Below, one piece after another: positions 1 to 7,776 of a DNA stretch of 64,000 nucleotides. The DNA lies in NCBI RefSeq assembly GCF_017916275.1, contig NZ_JAFMST010000005.1:248001-312000 (forward strand), in the 5' to 3' direction. The stretch's first letter is position 1. Each line of letters opens with the position of its first letter. Source of the DNA: Rubellimicrobium arenae (GTDB lineage: Bacteria; Pseudomonadota; Alphaproteobacteria; Rhodobacterales; Rhodobacteraceae). Below the pieces are notes generated by a model. It ran no database searches, was not told the origin of the DNA, and saw nothing but the letters and a program-made list of their open reading frames with translations. The translations under genes were made by a program, and so were the position numbers.

Positions 1-133
1 CGCGTCCGGCAAGGTGGATCTCAAGCCGCTGATCACCGAGACCTTTTCCTTCGATCGCAGCATCGAAGCGTTTGATCGTGCCGCCGAAGGGCGCCCGGCG
101 GACGTCAAGCTCCAGATCCAGGTCGGGGCCTGA
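1..133 (+). CDS. zinc-dependent alcohol/polyol dehydrogenase, C-terminal end (partial)
   Basis: This is the last 43 codons of a gene that begins left of the window, read from base 2 to a TGA at 131-133. The peptide has the form [20 protein letters not shown] followed by an [17 protein letters not shown] segment. That is how the C-terminus of medium-chain Zn dehydrogenases of the xylitol/sorbitol dehydrogenase type usually ends: a 'threats-to' helix, then a K(L/V)Q(I/V) strand. The catalytic zinc and NAD-binding parts lie outside the window, so the substrate cannot be inferred. Family assignment is by pattern recognition on a short tail and is moderately sure. Confidence 0.6.
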   Translation, partial: ASGKVDLKPLITETFSFDRSIEAFDRAAEGRPADVKLQIQVGA

Positions 134-218
134 GCCGACCATGCCCCGCCGGCGATCACGTCGCGCGGGGCACTTCGCCACCAGGCAGGCCAGGGCTGGC
201 CTGCAAGGAGCCGACCTC

Positions 219-403
219 TTGACGACCGATCCGGGAACCGTGCCAGCGCGCCGCAGCCGCGCCGCAAGGCTTTCGGCCGGGCAGGCGCTGCGAATCGTCA
301 ACACGCATGGCCAGCAGGTGGTGGACACCCTCCGCAGGACATGGTCCCGATCAACGGAGCGGCGTGCCAGCCGACCGAGGTTCATTTCCAGGTTCTGGAC
401 TGA
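219..403 (+). pseudogene. DUF1989 (urea carboxylase-associated) family gene, internally deleted remnant
   Basis: A TTG codon at 219 has an AAGGAG ribosome site 8 bases upstream and opens a frame reading TVPARRSRAARLSAG and then RIVNTHGQQVVDT. This matches the N-terminal signature of DUF1989 proteins. After VVDT the frame loses all resemblance. From about 332 the +1 frame reads PPQDMVPINGAACQPTEVHF and QVLD before a TGA at 401-403, which resembles the family's C-terminal block (usually a CPQD-(M/I)-x-PING motif). Intact members are roughly 200 residues, so about 150 central codons appear to have been removed by a frame-changing deletion. The remnant cannot make a working protein. Family recognition is from memory of the signatures; the deletion itself is an inference. 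Confidence 0.6.
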
Positions 404-497
404 CTGGCGCCGCACGGGCCAGGCATGCCCGCCGATGAACCTCTTCGGTCCGCCCTGAACCCAGAGCAGCGCTTGTGATTGTTCGCTCCAGGCCGTT

Positions 498-519
498 TGA
501 TGCACCGCATATGGCATCA
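498..519. promoter_or_regulatory. inverted repeat upstream of the amino-acid binding protein
   Basis: TGATGC at 498-503 and GCATCA at 514-519 form a perfect 6-bp dyad with a 10-base spacer, ending 20 bases before the start codon at 540. It could be an operator or a leader hairpin. No regulator gene is adjacent and no consensus is recognised. Confidence 0.25.
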
Positions 520-539
520 TCCGAACTAGGAGACCGAAG

Positions 540-1262
540 ATGAGAACCCTGACCCTCGCCGCCGCCCTGGCGGTCGCTGCTGGCGCGGCGGCTGCGCAGG
601 ACGTCGTCCGCATGGGCACCGAGGGCGCTTACCCTCCCTACAACTTCATCAACGACCAGGGCGAGGTCGACGGCTTCGAGGTCGAGCTCGGCAACGAGCT
701 TTGCGCCCGCGCCCAGCTGACCTGCCAGTGGGTCACCAACGAATGGGATTCCATCATCCCCAACCTGGTGTCCGGCAACTACGACACCATCATGGCGGGC
801 ATGAGCATCACGGACGAGCGTGACGAGGTCATCGACTTCACGCAGGACTACATCCCGCCCACGCCGTCGAGCTATGTCGGCCTCTCGGCGGACGTCGACG
901 TGACCTCCGGCACGATCGCCGTGCAGACCTCGACCCTCCAGGCCAGCCATGTCGCCGAGACGGGCGCGACCCTCCTCGAATTCGCCACGCAGGACGAGAC
1001 GATTGCGGCCGTCCAGAACGGCGAAGCCGACGCGGTGTTCGCCGACACCGACTTCCTCACTCCGATCGTCGACGCCTCGGGCGGAGAGCTCAGCTTCATC
1101 GGCGATCCGGTTCCGCTTGGCGGCGGGATCGGCATGGGCGTGCGGGAGAGCGACACCGAGCTGAAGCAGAAGTTCAACGACGCGATCACCTCGATGAAGG
1201 AGGATGGGTCGCTGAATGCCCTGCTGACCAAATGGTTCGGCGACAAAGAGCAGGGATACTGA
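540..1262 (+). CDS. periplasmic amino-acid-binding protein of an ABC importer (SBP family 3)
   Basis: This 240-residue protein has a Sec signal peptide (about residues 1-19, ending AAAAQ) and a class 3 solute-binding fold. The family marks are EGAYPPYNFINDQGEVDGFE near the mature N-terminus, a DWDSIIPNL-like WDSIIPNL segment, the GNYDTIMAGMSIT block and a closing DGSLNALLTKWFG. Members of the HisJ/ArgT/LAO group bind polar or basic amino acids in the periplasm; the ligand cannot be fixed here. A GGAG lies just upstream of the ATG. No permease or ATPase is adjacent: upstream is a decayed DUF1989 gene and downstream, convergent, an FAD amine oxidase. It is therefore an orphan binding protein that must work with a transporter encoded elsewhere. 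Confidence 0.85.
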   Translation: MRTLTLAAALAVAAGAAAAQDVVRMGTEGAYPPYNFINDQGEVDGFEVELGNELCARAQLTCQWVTNEWDSIIPNLVSGNYDTIMAGMSITDERDEVIDFTQDYIPPTPSSYVGLSADVDVTSGTIAVQTSTLQASHVAETGATLLEFATQDETIAAVQNGEADAVFADTDFLTPIVDASGGELSFIGDPVPLGGGIGMGVRESDTELKQKFNDAITSMKEDGSLNALLTKWFGDKEQGY

Positions 1263-1269
1263 GGACGGG

Positions 1270-1294
1270 CGGGCGGGGCCATGCGCCCCGCCCG
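1270..1294. terminator. GC-rich hairpin between convergent genes
   Basis: CGGGCGGGGC (1270-1279) and GCCCCGCCCG (1285-1294) form a perfect 10-bp stem with a 5-base loop. It lies between the stop of the binding protein at 1262 and the stop of the minus-strand oxidase at 1301. No T-run follows on either strand, so it is a probable rather than certain bidirectional terminator. Confidence 0.5.
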
Positions 1295-1300
1295 ACCCGA

Positions 1301-2374
1301 TCATGGGGCAAAGCGGTCCAGCCCGAAGCCGTCGGCGATGGGATCGCGCCGCCCGGTCAGGATCTCCTCGGCCACGATGCGTCCGATCACCGGCGCAAGC
1401 GTCACGCCCGAATGGGTCACCGCGACATGCAGCCCGGGCGCCGCTGGGCCGATTATGGAAAGGCCGTCGCTCGGCACGGGGCGGTGGCCGATGGTGTAGC
1501 CGTGCAGCTCCAGACGCTCGCCGCCCTTGACGCCGGCGCGGATGGCGTCGAGGAGCGCCGCGGCAACCGCATCCGGGTCGGTGCCGGGATCGCTGCCCGC
1601 GTAGTGACCCGACCCGAGCAGGCGGCCATCCCGCAACTGACGCAGCTCCAGCCCCGGCCCGACCACCAGCCCGTTGAGGAGCGGCGGCACCGGCTTGGTG
1701 GACACCAGGAGCCCGGCGGGGTCATCCACCGGCACCCGGACCCCGACCTGAGCGGCCAGCGTCGCGGTCGTGGCGCCAGTGGCGAGAACGACCTGATCGC
1801 CACGAATCTCCAAGCCATCGGCGAGCCTGACACCCACGACCTGCCCGGATTCCGACAGGATCCGATCGACCGGCTGGCCCGAGATCACCCGGGCTCCACG
1901 ACGCTCGGCGTCGGCAAGGATGGCCATCGTCGCTTCGAGGGGCTCGATCGCGCCTTCGGCGGGCGAGTGGGCGGCGATCCGGGGCGGGTTGGACAGGGCG
2001 GGCTCCAGGGCCGCCACCTCGTCGGCTTCGACCAGACGGATGTCATAGCCCTGGGCGGCGCGTTCCGCCACGAAGGCGCGCAGCTCCGCATCCGGCAGAT
2101 CCCAGACGAGGCCACCGCACCAGTTCACATCCAGCCCTGGGACTTCGGGCTGGAGGGTGCGCCATTCCGCCATGGATTGCATGCGGAGGCGGATGTAGGG
2201 CTCGGGGTGACCCCAGCTCGCGTTGATCCAGGCCCAGGACCGAGGGGTCGCGAGGCCGCCACGCTCGGCCCCTTCGACGACGGTCACGCGCGCGCCGCCC
2301 CGTGCCAGGTGCCATGCGACCGACGCGCCGATGATCCCGCCACCGACGACGATGACATGAGGATTCGCTTCCAA
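1301..2374 (-). CDS. FAD-dependent amino-acid oxidase/dehydrogenase (DadA/glycine oxidase-like)
   Basis: The N-terminus carries a Rossmann dinucleotide motif, VIVVGGGIIGASVAWHLAR, then an acidic VVE end of strand 2, as in the DAO superfamily. The C-terminus has GHRPVPSDGLSIIGP and THSGVTLAPVIGR, the second FAD-contact block typical of DadA, glycine oxidase and sarcosine oxidase relatives. These flavoproteins oxidise the amine of amino acids or N-methyl amino acids. The substrate is not readable here, but the convergent amino-acid binding protein fits an amino-acid role. I prefer the TTG start at 2374 because AGAGGGAG sits 7 bases upstream; a GTG at 2398 would add eight residues but has no visible ribosome site. 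About 357 residues, near normal for the family. Confidence 0.8.
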   Translation of the reverse strand: MEANPHVIVVGGGIIGASVAWHLARGGARVTVVEGAERGGLATPRSWAWINASWGHPEPYIRLRMQSMAEWRTLQPEVPGLDVNWCGGLVWDLPDAELRAFVAERAAQGYDIRLVEADEVAALEPALSNPPRIAAHSPAEGAIEPLEATMAILADAERRGARVISGQPVDRILSESGQVVGVRLADGLEIRGDQVVLATGATTATLAAQVGVRVPVDDPAGLLVSTKPVPPLLNGLVVGPGLELRQLRDGRLLGSGHYAGSDPGTDPDAVAAALLDAIRAGVKGGERLELHGYTIGHRPVPSDGLSIIGPAAPGLHVAVTHSGVTLAPVIGRIVAEEILTGRRDPIADGFGLDRFAP

Positions 2375-2631
2375 GCTCCCGCTCCCTCTGCTGATCACGC
2401 AGGGCTATGGCCGACGTTGTGGAGATCGGCAAGGTATCCAGGCCCGTCCTCGGGCCGAGGAGGGAACGGGCCGGGCCGCCGTGCCGCCCTGCGTCCGTTG
2501 CTGGAAGAAACCGTTAACCCTGATCCCGTAGCGTCCCGGTCAGGAGCGCTGCGGACACCCCGGGTTGCCATGACCCGACAGGGCGGCAGGAGGTTCGGCG
2601 ACTCCCTGGCACCAACCCTCGGCAGGAGAAC

Positions 2632-2916
2632 ATGGAGCACCACCTGAAGCAGCAAAGGTACGGGATCCCCCTTCGGATCCTGCTTTCCAACGGAGAGGAG
2701 TTGCTGGGCCTCGTCTACGTCCAGTGGGGTCAGCGGGTCCGCGACCTGCTGGCCGAGGGGGATCCCTTCCTCCCGTTCCGGAGCAGGTCCGGAACGCACC
2801 TGATCAACAAGGCCAGCCTCATCCGCGTCGATCTTCTGACGCTCGAGCAGATCCTGGACCGCCTGGACGAGTTTCCGGAGGTGGACCTCGACTACCTCGG
2901 TCACGGCCAATGGTGA
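2632..2916 (+). CDS. conserved-looking small hypothetical protein, 94 aa
   Basis: I do not recognise this protein with certainty. An AGGAGA ribosome site lies six bases before the ATG, so translation is credible. The sequence alternates short hydrophobic strands with charged turns: IPLRILLSNGEELLGLVYVQ, then RVRDLLAEGDPFLPFR, then THLINKASLIRVDLL, and an acidic C-terminal helix ending DLDYLGHGQW. This looks like a small beta-barrel in which a glycine-containing hairpin is followed by 'L-x-EGDPFLPF', a pattern seen in uncharacterised one-domain proteins. There is no signal peptide or membrane segment. It stands alone, between a minus-strand oxidase and a minus-strand L,D-transpeptidase. The flanking 230 bases on each side hold no other gene I can support. 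Confidence 0.6.
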   Translation: MEHHLKQQRYGIPLRILLSNGEELLGLVYVQWGQRVRDLLAEGDPFLPFRSRSGTHLINKASLIRVDLLTLEQILDRLDEFPEVDLDYLGHGQW

Positions 2917-3145
2917 GCGGACCCTGCCCGGAGCGGGACCGGACGACTGAGCGGGGCCTGGGGGGCGCAGGTCCACCCCGATCCATTCGGTGCAGGAAGT
3001 TTCGTCCCCATGGCGCGTCCGATCGCTGCTCGATCGAACAACACGTCACGAGTTCAGCGGTCCGGTGCAGTCGGGATCGGCCTGGATCGCCCGGGCGCAG
3101 GGCTTGGACGGCCCAAGACCCGGACCCCGCCGACTGTCTCTGGTC

Positions 3146-3745
3146 TCACCCGGCCAGCGGATCGCTCTTCGGGTAAAGGAACACCAGCGTGTCCGCCGGC
3201 ACTCGGCTATACAGGTCGATGATGTCCGCGTTGATGAGCCGCGTGCATCCGTTCGACACCGCCGCGCCGATGGTCTGCGGGGCGTTCGTTCCGTGGATGC
3301 GCATGAAGGTATCGCCCCGGTCAGCCGTAAAGAGATACAGCGCCCGGGCGCCAAGTGGATTGTCCGGCCCGCCCGGCATCCCTTTTTCGGCATAGGGCTC
3401 GTAAAGCTCCGGCTCGCGCTCGACCATGTCGGGCGTGGGCGTCCACGAGGGCCATTCCTTCTTGGCGCCGACATAGTAGACGCCCGGCTCATAGAGCCCC
3501 GGTCGGCCGATCCCGCACGAGTAGCGGATGGCCGTCTGGTCAGGGAGCGTCCAGTACAGCGCGAAACGGTTCGGGTCCACATGAACCTGACCGGCCGGAA
3601 CGCCAGCCTGGATGGGGACGATCCGGGGCTGCAACTCGGGCGCAAGGATCTGTGCCACCGCAATCTCGTCCTGCGCCCAGGCTCCGGTGGCTGCGGCAGC
3701 CAAGGTTCCCAGCCCTGTGGCCAGCAGGTGACGGCGTGTCAGCAT
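3146..3745 (-). CDS. L,D-transpeptidase, YkuD domain, Tat-type signal
   Basis: This 199-residue exported protein begins MLTRRHLLATGL, a twin-arginine-like signal ending near AWAQD. The YkuD catalytic block is intact: His151 in RIHGTNAPQTIG and nucleophile Cys167 in SNGCTRL, with the Arg two residues later. Enzymes of this family make 3-3 cross-links in peptidoglycan or attach proteins to it in the periplasm. The HGTNAP...SNGCTR version is the common form in Rhodobacterales, which often carry many paralogues. I chose the internal ATG at 3745, preceded by GGAG, because it places the twin-arginine motif at the N-terminus; a frame extension to 3784 would bury it. It is monocistronic. A larger paralogue lies at 16300. 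Confidence 0.88.
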   Translation of the reverse strand: MLTRRHLLATGLGTLAAAATGAWAQDEIAVAQILAPELQPRIVPIQAGVPAGQVHVDPNRFALYWTLPDQTAIRYSCGIGRPGLYEPGVYYVGAKKEWPSWTPTPDMVEREPELYEPYAEKGMPGGPDNPLGARALYLFTADRGDTFMRIHGTNAPQTIGAAVSNGCTRLINADIIDLYSRVPADTLVFLYPKSDPLAG

Positions 3746-3947
3746 CGCGCTTGCTCCATCCTTGTGCTCGTGTCCCGTCCGCAACGACCGAAGGGGGCCG
3801 GCGGTTCACTGGACGTATGTTCACTTTCGCTCCGCCGGAGGTTCTCCCGTGATGTTTGCCCAGCGCCGTCATGAACTTAGGCCCGAATCCTCGAAGAGGT
3901 CGGCCTGCGGCTGGTCGCTTTCGGGTTGCCGCCGCTATCCCATCATG

Positions 3948-3962
3948 TTTCCTTGCAGGAAA
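3948..3962. promoter_or_regulatory. probable operator upstream of the XRE-cupin regulator
   Basis: TTTCCTTGCAGGAAA is a perfect 6-bp inverted repeat (TTTCCT/AGGAAA) with a 3-base centre, ending 25 bases before the start codon at 3988. Its size and place fit autoregulation by a helix-turn-helix dimer. A single TTCCT half-site recurs at 4687-4691, ahead of the mgs genes. Binding is inferred, not shown. Confidence 0.4.
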
Positions 3963-3987
3963 AATCAGGACATAGGACGCTCAGCAT

Positions 3988-4665
3988 ATGTCGGACAACA
4001 TCGACGACCCGATCGGATCGACATCGCCCCGGATCTCCCGTCAGAAACCGTCGCTCAATCAGGACCCGCATCGGATCCGCGAGATCGCCGACCGGAACCT
4101 TGAAAGTGCGATCGGCCGCGAAGTCCGCGCCTACCGCCGCCAGCAAGGGATGACGGTGGCCGATCTCGCCACTGCGACAGGTCTCTCGATAGGGATGCTC
4201 AGCAAGATCGAGAACGGGCAGACCTCGCCGTCGCTCGCCACGTTGCAGGCCCTAAGCCATGCACTTTCGGCGCCCATCACCGCCTTCTTCCGTGGCTTCG
4301 AGGAGCGGCGCGAGGTCCAGCACGTGAAGGCCGGCGAGCACATCGAGATCGAACGTCGGGGGACCCGGGCCGGACACCAGTATCATCTGCTGGGGCATAT
4401 CGGCTCGAATGCAGCGGGAGTCGTAGTGGAGCCGTACCTCATCACGCTGACCGAGGAGTCGGACGTCTTTCCGACCTTCCAGCACGACGGGATCGAACTC
4501 CTCTACATGCTGGAGGGGGAGGTGACCTACCGGCATGGCGACCAGCTGTTCCACCTTCGGCCTGGGGACAGCCTGCTGTTCGACGCCGACGCGCAGCACG
4601 GCCCGGAAATCCTCGAAAAGCTCCCGGCCCGGTACCTGTCCATCATCTCCTACCCCCAGCCATGA
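3988..4665 (+). CDS. XRE-family transcriptional regulator with C-terminal cupin domain
   Basis: Residues about 40-100 form a helix-turn-helix of the XRE type: REVRAYRRQQGMTVADLA, then SIGMLSKIENGQTSPSLATL. Residues about 110-225 form a cupin_2 sensor: DGIELLYMLEGEVTYRHGD, then LRPGDSLLFDADAQHGPE. Length is 225 residues. XRE-cupin proteins (PuuR/SutR-like) are small-molecule-responsive regulators, often of amine or amino-acid catabolism. The gene lies 90 bases upstream of mgsA in the same direction, so the simplest reading is that it controls the N-methylglutamate genes. The effector could be methylamine, gamma-glutamylmethylamide or N-methylglutamate; this is inference. A perfect palindrome lies in its own promoter region. 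Confidence 0.88.
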   Translation: MSDNIDDPIGSTSPRISRQKPSLNQDPHRIREIADRNLESAIGREVRAYRRQQGMTVADLATATGLSIGMLSKIENGQTSPSLATLQALSHALSAPITAFFRGFEERREVQHVKAGEHIEIERRGTRAGHQYHLLGHIGSNAAGVVVEPYLITLTEESDVFPTFQHDGIELLYMLEGEVTYRHGDQLFHLRPGDSLLFDADAQHGPEILEKLPARYLSIISYPQP

Positions 4666-4755
4666 TTGCCCGGAGGTGAAAACTTATTCCTGAGGGTTGA
4701 TATGACGGTCTGATCGGAGTAGCCATTTGCCGTGAGTTGCACGGAGGCGAATGGC

Positions 4756-5652
4756 ATGTGCGGAATCGTGGGCCTGTTCCTGAAGGACCCAACACTTGAG
4801 CCGCAGCTCGGGGCGATGCTCGCCGAGATGCTGGCGACGATGACGGACCGCGGCCCCGACAGCGCCGGCATCGCGATCTACCGCCGTGCCCGGGATGGCC
4901 GTGCCAAGCTGACCGTGCAGTCGCCCGATCCGGCAAGCGACTTCGACGGCCTGCAGGCGGACCTCGAGCAAGCGGTTGGTGCCCCGGTTCAGGTCGCGGT
5001 CAAGGACACTCACGCCGTCATCGACGTTCCGGACGACCGGCTCAACTCGACTAGGGCTGCGGTCCGGGCGCTCCGTCCCGCCGTTCGGATCATGAGCGCC
5101 GGGGAAGGGATCGAGATCTACAAGGAAGTGGGTCTGCCCAAGGACGTGGCCGCCCGTTTCGAGATCGCCTCCATGGCCGGGACGCATGGCATCGGCCACA
5201 CGCGCATGGCCACCGAATCCGCTGTGACGACGGCGGGCGCGCATCCGTTCTCCACCGGTCCGGACCAGTGCCTGGTCCACAACGGCTCGCTGTCCAACCA
5301 CAACGCCGTCCGCCGCAGCCTGAAGCGCGATGGCATGGCCTTCGAGACCGAGAACGACACCGAGGTCGCGGCAGCGTTCCTGTCCCACAAGATCAGGAAT
5401 GGATCCGGCCTGGGCGAGGCGATGGAGGCCACGCTCACCGATCTGGATGGCTTCTTCACCTTTGTCGTGGGCACCAGGAACGGCTTCGGCGTGGTGCGCG
5501 ATCCGATCGCCTGCAAGCCTGCAGTGATGGCCGAAACCGACCAGTACGTCGCTTTCGGGTCCGAATACCGTGCGATGGTGTCCCTTCCGGGCATCGAAGC
5601 CGCCCGCGTCTGGGAGCCCGAGCCCGCCACCGTCTACTTTTGGGAACGCTGA
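4756..5652 (+). CDS. mgsA: N-methylglutamate synthase subunit A (class II glutamine amidotransferase-like, GlxB)
   Basis: The protein starts MCGIVGLFL, leaving Cys2 as the N-terminal nucleophile of Ntn glutamine amidotransferases. That fixes the start at 4756 (GGAGG upstream) rather than at an in-frame ATG at 4732. Further family marks are TDRGPDSAG, IGHTRMATES and LVHNGSLSNHN. In the N-methylglutamate pathway MgsA resembles the amidotransferase part of glutamate synthase and acts with MgsB and MgsC to release methylamine from gamma-glutamylmethylamide and pass it to 2-oxoglutarate. It is about 298 residues and overlaps mgsB by one base (TGATG). In organisms without gmaS/mgd the same family is called GlxB; the eight-gene context here supports MgsA. 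Confidence 0.9.
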   Translation: MCGIVGLFLKDPTLEPQLGAMLAEMLATMTDRGPDSAGIAIYRRARDGRAKLTVQSPDPASDFDGLQADLEQAVGAPVQVAVKDTHAVIDVPDDRLNSTRAAVRALRPAVRIMSAGEGIEIYKEVGLPKDVAARFEIASMAGTHGIGHTRMATESAVTTAGAHPFSTGPDQCLVHNGSLSNHNAVRRSLKRDGMAFETENDTEVAAAFLSHKIRNGSGLGEAMEATLTDLDGFFTFVVGTRNGFGVVRDPIACKPAVMAETDQYVAFGSEYRAMVSLPGIEAARVWEPEPATVYFWER

Positions 5653-6386
5653 TGCTGCACACCGCGACCATCGCCCGCTCTGACCTGGACCGTCCCCGCC
5701 AGACCTTCGATCTCGCTGCCCAAGGGCTCCGGGCCCTCAACGAGATGCTCCACCAGCTCAGGGGTCAGACGAACGAGACGGCCTGGGAAATCGTCAACAC
5801 CAAGGGGTCGCATGCGATCGCCGTAGGGGTGGACGCCCCGATCGACATCATCGTGCGGGGCACCACCGGCTACTACTGCGCCGGCATGAACAAGCAGGCC
5901 ACGATCCGCGTCGACGGCTCGGCCGGACCGGGCGTCGCCGAGAACATGATGTCCGGCACCGTCATCGTGGAAGGCGACGCGTCGCAATACGCGGGCGCCA
6001 CCGGGCGAGGGGGGCTGCTCGTCATCAAGGGCAACGCCTCATCGCGCTGCGGCATCTCGATGAAGGGCATCGACATCGTCGTTCACGGCAACATCGGCCA
6101 CATGTCCGCCTTCATGGCCCAGTCCGGCAACCTGGTGGTGCTGGGGGATGCGGGCGAGGCGCTGGGCGACTCGCTCTATGAGGCGCGGCTCTTCGTGCGC
6201 GGCCAGGTGAAGAGCCTCGGGGCCGACTGCATCGAGAAGGAGATGCGGCCCGAGCATTACGAGGTCCTCGAAACGCTTCTGCAACGGGGCGAGGCGGATG
6301 CGACGGCGGATCCCTCGCAGTTCCGCCGCTACGGCTCGGCCCGCAAGCTTTACAACTTCAACATCGACAACGCGTCGTCCTACTGA
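5652..6386 (+). CDS. mgsB: N-methylglutamate synthase subunit B (GltB C-terminal GXGXG domain, GlxC)
   Basis: The 244-residue product is a right-handed beta-helix of the glutamate synthase alpha-subunit C-terminal type. It shows repeated glycine-rich turns: NMMSGTVIVEGDASQYAGAT, GGLLVIKGNASSRCGISMKG and GNLVVLGDAGEALGDSLYEA. In glutamate synthases this domain is structural and shapes the ammonia tunnel; in MgsABC it is a separate subunit between the amidotransferase (A) and the FMN synthase (C). The ATG at 5652 overlaps the mgsA stop. mgsC follows after ten bases. No cofactor-binding residue is expected here. Confidence 0.9.
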   Translation: MLHTATIARSDLDRPRQTFDLAAQGLRALNEMLHQLRGQTNETAWEIVNTKGSHAIAVGVDAPIDIIVRGTTGYYCAGMNKQATIRVDGSAGPGVAENMMSGTVIVEGDASQYAGATGRGGLLVIKGNASSRCGISMKGIDIVVHGNIGHMSAFMAQSGNLVVLGDAGEALGDSLYEARLFVRGQVKSLGADCIEKEMRPEHYEVLETLLQRGEADATADPSQFRRYGSARKLYNFNIDNASSY

Positions 6387-6396
6387 GGCTCCGCCC

Positions 6397-7722
6397 GTGA
6401 CCGAGTTCCTGCGCACGCCCCCGCGGTTCTCCGCGACGTTCTCCAACGACGCCAACGCCGAGATCCGCCGCGCGGCGGCGACCGGCATCTATGACATCCG
6501 CGGCGGCGGCTCGAAGCGGAAGCTGCCGCACTTCGACGACCTGCTGTTCCTGGGCGCCTCAATTTCCCGCTATCCCTTGGAAGGCTACCGCGAGAAGTGC
6601 TCGACCGACGTCTGGCTGGGCACCCGCCACGCCAAGAAGCCGATCCACCTCGACATCCCCGTGACCATCGCGGGGATGAGCTTCGGGGCGCTCTCGGGCC
6701 CCGCCAAGGAAGCGCTGGGGCGCGGCGCGACCGAAGCGGGCACCTCGACCACCACCGGCGACGGCGGCATGACCGAGGAGGAGCGGGGGCACTCCAAGAC
6801 GCTGGTGTACCAGTACCTGCCCTCGCGCTACGGCATGAACCCCGACGACCTGCGCCGTGCCGATGCCATCGAAATCGTCGTGGGGCAGGGCGCCAAGCCT
6901 GGCGGCGGCGGGATGCTGCTGGGACAGAAGATCAGCGACCGCGTGGCCGAGATGCGCAACCTCCCCAAGGGGATCGACCAGCGCTCGGCCTGCCGGCACC
7001 CGGACTGGACAGGGCCCGACGACCTCGAGATCAAGATCCTTGAGTTGCGCGAGATCACCGACTGGGAGAAGCCCATCTACGTCAAGGTGGGCGGCGCGCG
7101 GCCCTATTACGACACCGCGCTGGCGGTGAAGGCCGGGGCGGACGTCGTCGTCGTGGACGGGATGCAGGGCGGCACCGCTGCCACGCAGGACGTCTTCATC
7201 GAGCATGTGGGCATGCCGACGCTGGCCTGCATCCCGCAGGCGGTGAAGGCCCTTCAGGACCTCGGGATGCATCGCGAGGTGCAGCTCATCGTCTCGGGTG
7301 GCATTCGCAGCGGTGCGGACGTCGCCAAGGCTCTGGCGCTGGGCGCGGACGCGGTCGCGATCGGGTCGGCGGCGCTCGTGGCCTTGGGAGACAACGATCC
7401 CTCTCTGGAAGAGGAATACCGCAAGCTGGGCACCACGGCCGGGGCCTATGACGACTGGCACGAGGGCCGCGATCCCGCCGGCATCACCACCCAGGATCCG
7501 GAGCTTTACGGTCGCTTCGATCCGATCCTGGGGGGGCGGCGGCTCAGGAACTACCTCAAGGTGATGACGCTGGAGGCACAGACCATCGCGCGCGCCTGCG
7601 GCAAGTCGCACCTCCACAACCTCGAGCCCGAGGACCTGTGCGCGCTGACCATCGAGGCGGCCGCCATGGCGGGCGTCCCCCTGGCAGGAACGAACTGGAT
7701 CCCCGGCCGGACCGGGATGTGA
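6397..7722 (+). CDS. mgsC: N-methylglutamate synthase subunit C (FMN-binding glutamate synthase domain, GlxD)
   Basis: This 441-residue subunit has the FMN-binding TIM barrel of the glutamate synthase central domain. Visible marks are IAGMSFGALSGPAKEALGRG, TGDGGMTEEERGHSK, QGAKPGGGGMLLGQK, VVVDGMQGGTAATQDVF and the phosphate-binding VSGGIRSGADVAKALALGA. It is expected to reduce the imine formed from methylamine and 2-oxoglutarate, giving N-methylglutamate. I take the GTG at 6397 as start: it follows the mgsB stop by ten bases and a GAGG lies upstream, while earlier in-frame codons fall inside mgsB. A short CCCCGG/CCGGGG hairpin separates it from gmaS. Confidence 0.9.
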   Translation: MTEFLRTPPRFSATFSNDANAEIRRAAATGIYDIRGGGSKRKLPHFDDLLFLGASISRYPLEGYREKCSTDVWLGTRHAKKPIHLDIPVTIAGMSFGALSGPAKEALGRGATEAGTSTTTGDGGMTEEERGHSKTLVYQYLPSRYGMNPDDLRRADAIEIVVGQGAKPGGGGMLLGQKISDRVAEMRNLPKGIDQRSACRHPDWTGPDDLEIKILELREITDWEKPIYVKVGGARPYYDTALAVKAGADVVVVDGMQGGTAATQDVFIEHVGMPTLACIPQAVKALQDLGMHREVQLIVSGGIRSGADVAKALALGADAVAIGSAALVALGDNDPSLEEEYRKLGTTAGAYDDWHEGRDPAGITTQDPELYGRFDPILGGRRLRNYLKVMTLEAQTIARACGKSHLHNLEPEDLCALTIEAAAMAGVPLAGTNWIPGRTGM

Positions 7723-7732
7723 ACCGAACGGT

Positions 7733-7749
7733 CCCCGGATCAACCGGGG
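7733..7749 (+). other. small intercistronic hairpin between mgsC and gmaS
   Basis: CCCCGG (7733-7738) and CCGGGG (7744-7749) pair around an ATCAA loop in the 54-base gap between mgsC and gmaS. No T-run follows, so it is more likely an RNA processing or stability element than a terminator. Confidence 0.35.
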
Positions 7750-7776
7750 CCTTGCACCAAGACAGGGAGACGCAAC

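Noticed and set aside
1232-2647. Plus-strand open frame opposite the FAD oxidase
   Set aside because: Shadow of the minus-strand gene, whose FAD motifs are unmistakable.
4732-4755. Upstream ATG for mgsA
   Set aside because: It would add eight residues before the catalytic N-terminal cysteine, which must be residue 2 for an Ntn amidotransferase.
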